Source: Turbatrix aceti (Eukaryota; Nematoda; Chromadorea; Rhabditida; Panagrolaimidae). From it: DNA of 64,000 nucleotides. The notes beneath the pieces were generated by a model. It did not search any database, was not told where the DNA came from, and saw nothing but the letters and a program-made list of their open reading frames with translations. Positions within the stretch are counted from its first letter, which is position 1; each line of letters starts with the position of its first letter. Location: NCBI GenBank assembly GCA_963969345.1, contig OZ017768.1, positions 3,620,718-3,684,717 on the forward strand, in the 5' to 3' direction. Both the position numbers and the translations under genes were made by a program. Positions 12,574 to 23,100 of the stretch are shown here, piece by piece.

Positions 12574-13661
12574 GTCTCCTTCGCCGTCTCCTTTTCGTCG
12601 CCGGGGTCGAGGTTGGTCCTGAAGACAGACGCACAAGTGAGCCTCGCCTCGAAACCGAATCTCGCACGCGAAACTCAAGCTCAAGCTCAAGCTCGTCCAA
12701 GTTGGGGGGGGAGAAGCATAATTCGATCGCCCGAAGGACAGCCGACGAGTGGCCATCGACAAATTGGATGAGAAAAGTCGAGAAAGAGGCGCACGATGAG
12801 AAAACAGAAAGAAAGAAAGAAAGAAAGAAAGAAAACATGCTCGCGTGGGAGGCCCCCGTGCCGGATTAGTCAGCCGCAAGGCTTACACTCCCGTGTTTCT
12901 GCGGAGCGGGTGTCTGCGTCTGCCGTCCGTGTTGCGCGACAAAAGTGCCACTGAACACGTCAATAAACATCCGGCACACCCGGCACCCGGCGGGTTGCCA
13001 GGGTGCATTAAGTGCCAGGTCTTACCTGGCATTTAACAACCTTCCGACACGCAACCAACCAACCAAACCACGCCCTCCCTCACAAGTGCTGGAATGGCAC
13101 AAAAACGCACTCTAACACGCGAACAAATAATAAACACATATTCTGGAAGAAGTCCTGCATTATGTTAGTTCTGAATAAAAAAATTTTTACGTTACTGAAA
13201 ATAAGCTCCCACCAAATTAGGGCCAAAGCAGTCCATAAAACATTCAAAAAGCCTGCAGCCAGCGGCCAGCAGAGGCGCCAAAACAAAATCGGATCGGCGT
13301 GCCGGCCCACACGCAGGCCCATCTCGAATGCCTACTTTCTGTGCAAAAGTGCCCCTGCACGCAAGCACCGAGCACAAACAACAACGTCGCTCTCTGGTCA
13401 TCGTCGTCCTCGTCCCCGTGCCTGTGCCTCGAGCGCAAAGTCAACCGCTCGCCGCGCCGCGCTGCGCCGTGCTCGTTGTGATTGCGTCTTCCTTGTATGT
13501 ACAACGAAGAAGAAGGAAAAAATAAAAGTGCCATTTGTCATTGCAACACGCCTTCCTTCGTCGTTTCGTTGCCGTACGTGATCAAAGAGCAAGACAAACA
13601 ATTCAGAAAAAAACGAATGAACAAAAACAACGCTGCCGGCAGCAGGCGAAGAAGCAGTCGG
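12574..13661. other. Spacer with simple repeats
   Basis: No supported exon. It contains a (GAAA)n microsatellite at about 12807-12834 and a short run of GCTCAA repeats near 12675-12692. The spacer separates the start of the small membrane-protein gene from the 3' end of the sphingomyelinase. Confidence 0.5.
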
Positions 13662-16081
13662 TCAACGGCAAAGTTCTCGGTCGTGTCGGGCACGTTTGAG
13701 GTCGCAGAGAATAGAATTCCTGCATCCACCCGTGCAGGGAGGCATGTCTGAGCGCCGGAAACGGTTTCTAAAAAAAATGAAAATTGTTAAAGTCTGATGT
13801 TGGCCTCTGCGGAGGCCTCAGCACCCAGGCGGAAGACCGGAAGCCCCCGCCCCCCCCCCCCCCACCCAGACAGACCTGTAAAAGACGTTGAAGAGAGCGT
13901 CGTCTTTTTTCATGCGAGCAACGAGACCGTTCCACTCGGCCGGCGCCATCGATCCCAGGCCGTAGGTCGTCTTTGCCGAGGCGTACAACTGCTGCCATTT
14001 CGGTGCAGTCTCGGGGGCTGCGTTGGCCTGCGCCAGGTCGAGGAAATACTCTTCGAAGTCTAACACTTCCTAAACCATCCTACCTGGTTAAAACAAAAAT
14101 CCCAAAACGCAAACTAACAAAACTAGAGCCTTGATAGGCGCCGTCGATGGTGTAGATCCTGTAGGCAGGGTAGTACGCGTAGTTGGGGGTAACGCTTGGC
14201 CCAACGTATCCAATTTCAGTTGGCCGAGATTCTGAGCTGGTCGAGTTCTCGAAGAAGAGCTCGAAGGACTCGTAGTGCGTGTGGCCCATGAATTGGCCGA
14301 CGATGGTGTCTTCGAAGCGGTTGACAATGTTGTAGTAATTTACCATCCACGCTTCGTAGGCTTCAGGTGAGAAACCGGGGATGTGGAAGATTATCTGAAC
14401 TTTGTCACCTGTTTTTTCCGCGTCCAAGAGCTGAGCTGCGAGCCAGGTAAGTGTGCCGTCGGGGTCGGTTTGGTTGATTAGCAGGAAACTGGAAAACAAA
14501 AAAAAATATACCTGCACGCTGTCAAAAAAAAGAAAAAAAACTCACAAATTGAGAGAATCGCTGTAGCCGGTGTTTATAGACAACAGACGCAGACCAGGGA
14601 CTACGGAAACCGAGTAGCAACCGTTGCTGTAAATTTTCTTAATGGAAAAAATACATCGAACAGGTAAAACTTACTACTTGAGCATCTCAGTGTTATTCGC
14701 ACCAATCCAATCCGCAAACTCCTCAGCCATGACCTGGTAGAGAAAATCCATGCGCAGCTCTTCGGGAGCAAAGTGCGGGCCAAAGCTGAAATTTCAAATT
14801 TCCGTGAGTCCCAAGGATTAGCAACAGTCATTTTTTGTTGAACGACCACCGCTCAATCTTTTCCTTAATAATTTGTGCAAAAGTTTGTCCTCTGGGTAAA
14901 AAAACGTAAACTTGGGTAATCTGTGTTTTTTTTTCGTTTTGAGTAAATTTGAGTAATGGTTTTTGCCATTTTTTTGTCAAATAACATCGATTTCGAACCG
15001 TTACCCCAATTTGATCCAAATTTTTGTTTGTTTTATCTGTTCGAAAAATTTGGATTTCAACGCGAAAGAACGCGAACAGAAATTTTTAAATTTATTAAAA
15101 TAATTTGTCCGCCCCTCCCTGAAGTCAACTCACTTGTCGATAGGAACGCTCTCGTGATTTCCAATTGCGAAAAATGTTTTCAACCCTGGCAGATATTTTT
15201 TTATCATAGCGGTCACGTTGCGCACCTTGTCGATGTGTCCCTGCTTGGTGTATGTCCATTCTGCGTGATTCTCGAGGTCTCCGGTGAGCACAATGTAATC
15301 AAGCTGAAAAAAATACGCAAAATCTAATTACATTCAACTCACCTGGCCAGGTAAACTCACGTCTTTATGGGTATCCGCGATGTTCTGGAGCATGTTTTCG
15401 ACCAGCCAGGACGGCGCATCGCATTTTCCGACGGTGCCCCATTTGCCTGCTGGCTCGGCGATTGTCGTGTTTGCTGCCTTCATTTCCTACAACGAAAACG
15501 AAAACTTGCCTCGGCTGCCTCGGGTATCAACTAAGATAATAACTCACGGGAACCTCATTAGTTGGTCGACAGCAGAGTAGCTCCGAGCATTTTGCCTCCA
15601 TGCCAACAGTGTACCCTCCATCGATGTGGAGATCCGAGATGTGGAGTACCCGCAGAGTTGGCTTGCCAACAGCAGGTGGAGATCCGAAGCCTTTTACCGG
15701 TGGCTTGTCTCCTGGCACCTGAATCTGCCAATTTGCATTGTTCGGATCAGCATCGGGATCACAATCCGCCAGAAGCACGCTGCAGAGCTCCCTTGGATGG
15801 TTCGCCATCTGCTTGAAGACGTAGATAAAAGTGCCGTTAAACGAGCCCAGCATGCCCCGGCACACGACTTCAGATTCCATTTCCAGAGCCACGCAAATAT
15901 TTGTAACAACGCGCCAGATCGTTTCCTCTTCGGATTCTTCGGCAGAAGCGGCCTGGAGCAGCGGACCGATCAGCAGGTTGCAGGCTGCGCAGGTGCTGGC
16001 AGAGCTCTTCACCAACGGCGCAGATCGCACCAGGCAAGCTACCAAGGCCGTCAGCAGGGCGGCGTACCGTATCAACTTCAT
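13662..16081 (-). CDS. asm: Acid sphingomyelinase (secreted/lysosomal sphingomyelin phosphodiesterase)
   Basis: Eight minus-strand exons (16081-15548, 15486-15361, 15303-15134, 14785-14675, 14626-14546, 14488-14119, 14069-13876, 13767-13662) join to 563 aa, close to C. elegans ASM-1. The enzyme hydrolyses sphingomyelin to ceramide and phosphocholine. Residues 1-20 are a signal peptide. A saposin-B domain (about 30-107) shows the expected cysteines (STCAACNLLIGP and ELCSVLLADC). The calcineurin-like phosphoesterase domain has all zinc-site blocks: DLHID (Asp150, His152), GDLENH (Asp229), GNHES (Asn269, His270), FHIPG (His376) and GHTHYE (His410, His412). The cysteine-rich C-terminal tail ends in PPCTGGC and a final CR, as in vertebrate SMPD1. 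The C. elegans paralogue (asm-1, -2 or -3) cannot be chosen without alignment. Confidence 0.95.
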
Positions 16082-16732
16082 CGTAGAGGACTCTACGCTG
16101 TCTGTCTGGATAGATCAGGGTAGAAAAACAAGAATGGACGTCAGCAATGTCTTTTTATCGGAGTCCAATGCTTAGCAGTCGGTTGCTTCCCTGGGGTGTT
16201 CTGGTAGCCAACGATCAACATTGGGGACGAGAACAATAGAATTGTAGGCACAAGTACTGATAATTTACCGTGCTACGTCTACTGCTTGACAGGGAAGGAA
16301 TTTGGAGAAAATAACAGATTCATTTGTGTTTTGATTGAACTCTGATCTCGACGAAGCCATGAAAGAATAAACAACAGTGGCCCAGTGCTATACCTGCCCG
16401 AAAACCCGATCCAGTGTTTGGAACTTCGAAACTTTGGGTCAGGTATTCAAATTTTCCCGTTTTTCCCATTCCCTAGAGTGATACGAGATTAGATCAGGAG
16501 CATACTCCAGTTACGATCTTCCGTTTGTATCTACGTCACAACCAAAAATCTCGGAATTTAGGGTTTAGGTTTGCATCAGGTTCCAGGGAACACTGGTTTC
16601 GACGCGAAAAGTGAAAAATAAATTTCTTTTGATTATCTGTGATCTGATATGATCTATGAGCTGACCTGATCTTCCATCTCTGGTTTATAACGCCACAACA
16701 AAAATGTTTACAACAAAAACTCCATCATTCGA
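16082..16732. other. Spacer between sphingomyelinase and RED genes
   Basis: Nothing coding is seen. It must hold the sphingomyelinase promoter and the RED 3' UTR, both minus strand. No clear polyadenylation hexamer stands out. Confidence 0.4.
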
Positions 16733-18805
16733 TCAATAATCGACATTCCTGCCGCCTTGTTTCTTCTGCTTTGTCCAGACCTCGTCCATCTTCTTGAGCT
16801 CGCTGTCGAGTTTTCGCTGGACGTCCGCCTTCGAGAGCCCGCCGCCGGGAGCCTGCTTCTTGCGATCCTGGTTGGCGCGTTTGAGCTTCTTCTCGGTGCC
16901 GTCCGTGCCGAGTTCCTGTCGCATTCGAGCGCGGGCCAGCGCGATGGCCTGATCGTCGTCGTCGTCCTCGTCGGCGATGGTCTCGACGAAATCCATGTCT
17001 TCCATGTAATACTCGCCGTAGGCGTCGTCCTGTGCCATGCGCTTCTTTTTTGGCTCGGCCGTTCCCGTCGAGGCCTTTTTCTCCTGCGGACTCGTGGCTC
17101 GTTTTCTGAGATTGTTGACGACGTCTTTGACCTGCTGTTTGATGTCTTTTTCCTTGGGCTGACGATCCCGGTCTCGTTCCCGTTCTCGATCTTTTCCACG
17201 GTCATCCCGGTCCCGATCCCTGGATCGATCCTTGTCCTTTCTGGACGGCGAGAGTGAAGGAGAGCGTCGGTGGCGGCGCCTGTCCCGGTCACGATCTCGG
17301 TCGGATCGACGTCGATCGTCGTCAAAGTACGACCGAGACGGACGAGAATCGCGTCGCTCATCACGCCGGCCGGCAGCTTTGGTATCGTAAGTCCCGACGT
17401 CGTCGAAGATGTTCGTGTCGTCGGCCGCCCGCTTGGAAGACGAAGAGGGCGCGGCGCCCGATGATTTGGACTCTGTTTCGTCTTCGGCGACCATTTTCTT
17501 CTTTTTCTTGTCTTTGCGCTTCTTGTCCGGCAGATACGATAGGATGTTCGTTAGTTGCTGAAATTTGTGAAAATGACGTAAATCTAGCAATACAAAAAAA
17601 ATAAAACGGGAGTGACTGGCCTAAATTTTACGAACTGTTTTTGTTTGGTTTTTAGAAAAATTTTATCAAACTCGGAACAAATCAAATTTTCAATGAACAA
17701 TCAAAACTTGAGTAAAAATGCGCATTTTTAAAATTAAAACTTGTTGAGGTACTTTTTTTGAAAACCCACTTGGTGAAATTAGAAAATTTTTTAGTTCAAA
17801 CACAAAAAAATTTGAAAAAAAACGTTTTTTTAAAGTTTAAGAAAAAATACCGTCGAATTTTTTTCCGATCGGCCTAAAAATTTTGAGGATGGTTTATAAA
17901 ATCCGTTTTCTAAAACGTTTTTGGCCAGGTATGCCGGTTTTTGCGGCTCACCCGTCGAATTTTATGCATCGGATCCATGACAAAAAAAAGAAAAGAAAAC
18001 AAACCTCCAAAATGAGTCGATCAGTCTTGACAGCCGGATTTTCCTTCGGGATGGCATCGTAAGACCGGATAAGCGTCGAGGGCACCTCATTGGTCATCTC
18101 CTCGTCAAAGTTGCACACGTAGGCCATCCTGCCGGGAGCAAAGTGCTCATTGACTTTGGGATACGTCGTGTGGAATTTGGACCGCAGCAGACGCCGAACC
18201 ATCGGATTCTGAGCGACTTTCTCCGGCGGGGCACTTATTAGGCTCTCGTCCTGAAAACAGAGCTTGCTCTTGTAAAATTTCTCATGAAAATAAAATCAAC
18301 GAACCTCTTCATCTTCGTCGGAGTGAATTTCCTCTTTTCTCTCGACCCTGGATTTTTCCAAAAGCGTATAATCCAGACCCCTGACCATGTGGGTATGCTC
18401 GATGTCTCCGCCCAGGAGTTTTGACTGCTCGACGGTTACCTCATTTCGGCCGGATGCGTCGGGCGCGATGCCCCGGAGCATGAGGCTGATGGCCGCCTCG
18501 TCGGCGTCGTGCTTGGAATCCGCCTTGCGTCGCTCGGCTGCTCGGTCGCGGTAGCTCTTCATGATCTCCGTCAGGTGCTGCTGAGACTCCTTTCGATCGA
18601 GATCATCGTTGTCCTCGTCGTCATCCCGCTTCTTGGGGTGATACTTACGCTTGCCGGGAGCTCCGCCACCCGAGCGCTTCGCTGCAGCTCCCGACGCTGG
18701 CTTGGATGCCGCAGCTGCTGCTCCCAGTGGCGTAGCCGCTGATCCATCGGCGCGACGGGGCATCGTCGATAGGAGTCGTCGGAAGTCATCGTTCTTCAAC
18801 GACAT
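16733..18805 (-). CDS. smu-2: RED/IK splicing factor (SMU-2)
   Basis: Three minus-strand exons (18805-18305, 18250-18005, 17557-16733), all phase 0, give 523 aa; C. elegans SMU-2 is of similar length. RED is a nuclear spliceosomal (B-complex) protein that partners SMU1 and affects splice-site choice. Recognisable blocks are SLKNDDFRRLL at the N-terminus, YRDRAAERR, KLLGGDIEHTHMVRGLDYTLL, ERFAPGRMAYV-like (HFAPGRMAYVCNFDEE), VPSTLIRSYDA and QLTNILSYLPD. A long Arg-Asp/Arg-Glu dipeptide tract (about residues 325-400), the namesake of RED, follows, then an acidic segment and a basic C-terminus. The ATG lies 16 bases after TCGTTTTAG, a possible trans-splice acceptor. It shares a short divergent promoter with the ubinuclein-like gene. 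Confidence 0.94.
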
Positions 18806-18985
18806 CTTTGGCGTCTGACGTCTAAAACGAACAGAAAACAGAAAAAGATGCGTGTTTTTTCGGTATAAAAATTGTGCAAGCAACAAAGTGCAGGTCTCAA
18901 CGAGAAAATTCTTCGCATGTTGCGCGCAGGAAAAAATTGTTTTTATACTGCGCGCTGTTTTTTTTGCTTGAATTGGACTCCAAAA
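18806..18985. promoter_or_regulatory. Putative bidirectional promoter between RED and ubinuclein-like genes
   Basis: Only about 180 bp separate the two divergent start codons. Two housekeeping-type nuclear proteins therefore probably share this control region. It includes a TTTTAG acceptor (minus) just before the RED start and a T-run before the plus-strand start. No TATA box is evident. Confidence 0.5.
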
Positions 18986-19777
18986 ATGTTGCCTTTCAAG
19001 AAAAAGGAAAAAGATCTTCAAAATGTCTTTCTCGATATCGATTTGGAACCCAGGAAAGGAAAGCGGTATCCTGCGTTTAATTTTGTCGATTGCGTCAACG
19101 AGCAGAAACGCAGAATGGTATGTTTTTGTTTCAAAGGCGTTTTGTGATTCAAAAACTAGCAAAACAACGTGTTTTTTTGGAGTTCTCCTACATTTTTATT
19201 GATTTTCTGTCATTTTTTTCAGAACCACCAATTCAGCGACGTAGAGGAGGACGAACTTTCACACCTCGACGATTCATTTTCCAACGACGTCATCAAACGC
19301 ATCGAGCAGCGCTACGCCAAGACGACAAATACGAAGGAGGGCAAAGTCAAGCGGCGGAGGCAGAAGAAACCCAATCCCGAAGAGGAGTACGATCTCGACG
19401 ACGCTTTTGTCGACGATTCGGAATTTGTAGGTTTTTTTTAAACTTTTTTACCCTTCCGACATGCCTGTTTTTGTTTCCAGCAACGCGAGGAGCTGCCAGA
19501 AACGATGCACACGCTGAAAGGCGGGTACTACATCAATCGTGGACCACTCAAGCTGCGGCACGGGCCTACAATTCCTGCGGCACCTGTAGCACCCGTAATC
19601 GATGATCCTGAGTCTGACGTAACCAACGACGTCCCTGAGAAGAGACATTCGAGCCCGATGGGACCGCGGAGAAGAAAGCGCCGAGATGGTCGAGCTCCTG
19701 CGATTCCAGGGATGCAGAGAGATGGCCGCGCTCCTGCTATTCCGGGGATGAAGAGGCTCGCGCATTCTAAGGGCTGA
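18986..19777 (+). CDS. Ubinuclein/Hpc2-related (HRD-domain) protein
   Basis: Exons 18986-19117, 19223-19426 and 19481-19777, all phase 0, give 210 aa. An in-frame ATG at 18917 would add 23 residues. The core YDLDDAFVDDSEF, followed by EELPETMHTLKGGYYINRGP and KLRHG, is the Hpc2-related domain of ubinuclein, which contacts the HIRA histone-H3.3 chaperone complex; human UBN1 has the same order (D-x-F-I-D-N/D-S-E ... K-x-G-G-F-Y-I-N-x-G). Upstream is an acidic/basic segment with RYPAFNFVDCVNEQKRR. The protein is much shorter than vertebrate ubinucleins and lacks their middle domain, so it may be a minimal form. The C-terminus carries a tandem peptide duplication (RDGRAPAIPGM twice) and basic NLS-like clusters. 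Confidence 0.85.
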
Positions 19778-20190
19778 TTACGGTGTGTTTTGATTGTTTG
19801 TGATACAGCGGACCAAAGGTACCGTATATAAATCGGGTCTGTGAATGGGTTTTTATGGTTTACGATACGTCACAAACTGATGTGAGCGCGCGATACAATT
19901 TTTTTGGTTTTTACGATACAACAGACCAAAAAGTACCGTATCACTTGTTTACGATATAAATCGTGTTTGTGAATCACAAATTGTGATGAACCGTTTAGCC
20001 AAAGACAAATCCTATAAATTTATTGTTGAACAAAAAATATTCGTCGTCGTTCAATCCCAAAAAGGACGGATTTCAATTTCAAATGGATTCATCTCATTCG
20101 GGGGGGGCGGAAACAAAGGTTGGGTGGGTGCACACGCCGGCAAGCAGTAGCAAAATAGGTGCCCGTTTCGTAGATGGGGAGGGTCTATGG
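19778..20190. other. Convergent 3' spacer with short internal duplication
   Basis: The spacer lies between the ubinuclein-like gene (plus) and the TEP gene (minus). A loose direct duplication is visible: ACCAAAGGTACCGTAT near 19813 and ACCAAAAAGTACCGTAT near 19924, each followed by ATAAATCGxGTxTGTGAAT. This belongs to the family of CGATACA/CACGAAAA short dispersed sequences. Confidence 0.5.
20019..20024 (-). promoter_or_regulatory. AATAAA poly(A) signal of the TEP gene
   Basis: TTTATT on the plus strand gives AATAAA on the minus strand about 170 bases after the TEP stop codon. This is a plausible cleavage signal. Confidence 0.5.
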
Positions 20191-23100
20191 TCAGAAGCAA
20201 GTTCGACTCTTCAGTGTCCATTGGAGTTCCTTGAGAACATCCCCGCACGTTCCACCCTGACCCGGTGCCACGCCGCCGTCGATGAGGTCGCCGTCGTGCA
20301 TGAGGTAGTTGGGCTGGATGGTCTGCTTGGCGGCGAGGCTGCCGATCGTGCGATTGTCGTCGAAGAAGCCGTTTGAATTTCCGACGATCAGGTACACACT
20401 GCCGACAGTGACTGCTCGGCACTTCATATATGTGCAGTCCCGCACCCAGATGGTCACGTTGCCGACGCCGAGCAGTCTGCTCCTGGCCGCATCGTCTAGA
20501 TGGCAGTTATCGAGTCGCAGCGTCAGCTTGGTATACTTGACTCCGTTGTGCGCTTCGTTGGCAACTGCCATCATCTCGCCCATGACGACGAAGCGACCCG
20601 GTCGTTGCATTTCCCGGTTTACGGAGTCTAGAAGAGCAGTTGTGTCGGTGGTTCGGTTGCACGGCATGCAGTTTTGCAGCGCACAGGTGAGCTCTGCGCA
20701 CACGCAGTTGCCGTGCTCGAGGCAGACCGCGTCGATGAATGCGTCAGCCTGCGTGTCACGTCTGCTGACCAGGTGCCCCCGGTGGACGTGATACGTTCGG
20801 CGCTTGCGGCGTCGTAATCGCTCGTTGCCGACAATGTCCACGACTCGGAGAAGGATTTCATGCTGGAGTTCTGAAAAAAATACGAGTGTACTGTAACTGT
20901 GGTTCGTAGAACGATACACGTTTGGTCTTGAGACAAAAACCAAAGTGCGTGCGCGCGCATCTGTCATTCGTGATACGATACCCCTGGTCTTGCCACGAAA
21001 ACTGCGTTTTTCGCCGTTTGAGAGCAAATAAACCAAATTTTCGTGCTGAGACTATAGGTACGGTACGTTTCCGCGTGCCAAGACCACTTACGATTAGTAT
21101 AGATGATAACGGGCACCGGCGCCTGCTGTTCGACGGAGTAAATGCTGCTTTCGTTGAGGACAACATTGTAGCAGACCTTTCTGAAGACAGGCTTGTGGGG
21201 TGGCGGCGGGTTGACGTAGCGTACGCCGAAGCCGATGTAGTTGGGCGTCTCGTGAAGATTGAAGATCTCGACCGAGTTCGACTCTGGCTCGAACCTGACC
21301 TTGCGGAAGGCAGTGTAGATGTAGTGTCTGACTCGGAAGTGCTCGATCCACGATGTTGAGCTGAAATGATCAATTTTATTAGATCATGGCACTTTCTGTG
21401 GGTAACTCACTTGACGCAGACCCTCTGGGCCACCTGGTTGTCCAACTCAGGTCGTTTCTGTGTCGCGACAACGGACCATACAGGGTTGTCCTCCTCGTCA
21501 CGCTTGGACCTCTTCTTCGGCTTGTGCAGCACGCGCACGCCCATGATGAGTCGTCCGCCGCCGGTCATCTCGACCTTGAACGAGCTCAGGTTAGCCGGGA
21601 GTCGGAGGCTCATGGGCATGTCGTTCGCGTTGAAGCTCCGCGCGTGCGTGTTCGGCACCATGAGTTTTACGGTGAAGGGTGTCCGTGTCGGTTTGCCCCG
21701 TACACGCTCGCTGTAGCGGTACAGCGTGCGCCACGCGTAGAACGAGTCCTGAAACGGGCATTTTTTTTTACGGAAGAATGTGAAATTCAGGACTCACGAC
21801 AACGGTTTGGAACCTCGTGGGATGATTCTGCTCTTCGGTGAGCCAGTCTGCGAGAGCCGGGAGGTTCATCTTGCTACGGTAGTGATCGTAAACCGTGTCT
21901 GACTGGTTAACAAAGGCCAGTAGTGCCAGGGAATTCACCATGATGTTTGTGCTCTAAAAAAAACGTTTCCGAGGTTAGGGGCACAAAAAAGAGCGTAGGG
22001 ACGAACCTTGACGACGTCAGATTCCTGTTCGAGAATGTTGTTGTTGTCGGTTGACGGCAACTGCCAGTACGGCATCTGATCGACTGAAAAGACATTTGTC
22101 TGAACTGCTTTGGTCTTACCGCGAAAAATACACATGCGGCAAATGTATACGGTCCTACCACGAAAAAAGATACATTGCAACATGATTCCAACACGAAAAA
22201 AACATCCCTGGTCCCATCACGAAACTTTTTTTGTTGCGGTCCCCCCCGAAAAAGCATTTCACAACCTGGTCCCACCACGAATACTTACCGTTAGCGCTGT
22301 CATGAATCCTGTACCGCAGATTTTGGCCGACAAGCCGGAAAGTCGTGCTGGCGATGATCGCGATGACACGCAGATCATCCGTCTGGTCCACCGTAAACTT
22401 ATAAAACTCCTCGTGGAGCTGTTCAACGACGGGTCGAATATTATCCATGCACGTCTTGAGAGCGCAGTCGGAAAACGTCTGCATGATCGCGGCCTTTAGG
22501 AACCAGTTCAGGTCGGATTTCGACTTCTGCAACAACAATCATCATTTCTAGCTTGGTTAGCCCAAAAAAATCCCTACAAAGGGAATCTGTCCGGTAAACG
22601 ATTCATTAATTTCTGTGCCGGCAGCTGTGAAATTTGCGAGGTAGTAGAGCGGGCCGCAGACGATGTCATCCACCTGTTCGACGTCCTCTTCGCAGGTGAG
22701 CGAGGCGACCAGTGCCGTGTACAGCGGACTGATGCTGCCAAACTCGGTGAAGCCGCACGCTTCTTCTTTGTTCGACGTGCAGTTGAAGTACTTGTACACG
22801 TTCATGCGGTCTGAAAGAATCCACTGTGATTTTGAACGTTTTTGGGGGCTTACACTCTCCAAGCTGCGTCATGCTGTGTTCTTCTGCCAGCGAGTCCAGC
22901 GTAATCTTGCCTTCTAGAATCGCCTGTTTCCGGTCATAAACGGCAAACGTGTAGTCCATGACTGCGTTCTGGAAATCGTAGTCGTCGAAGGAGCGACGGA
23001 CGCGTCGTTCCGTGCTGCCAGTGCCGAGGGGATAGCTTGGCGTTTGCTCTGAAACGACCGGCATGAAAAATTGTATTTGACAAAAAAATTTTTTCCATCT

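Noticed and set aside
12364..12879. Longer N-terminal extension of the 124-aa membrane protein
   Set aside because: Residues upstream of the chosen Met come from simple repeats (GAAA, GCTCAA), and a CTTCAG acceptor lies in between.
13012..13581. 189-codon plus-strand frame
   Set aside because: Low-complexity Arg/Ser/Thr composition, no plausible splice partners, and no recognisable domain.
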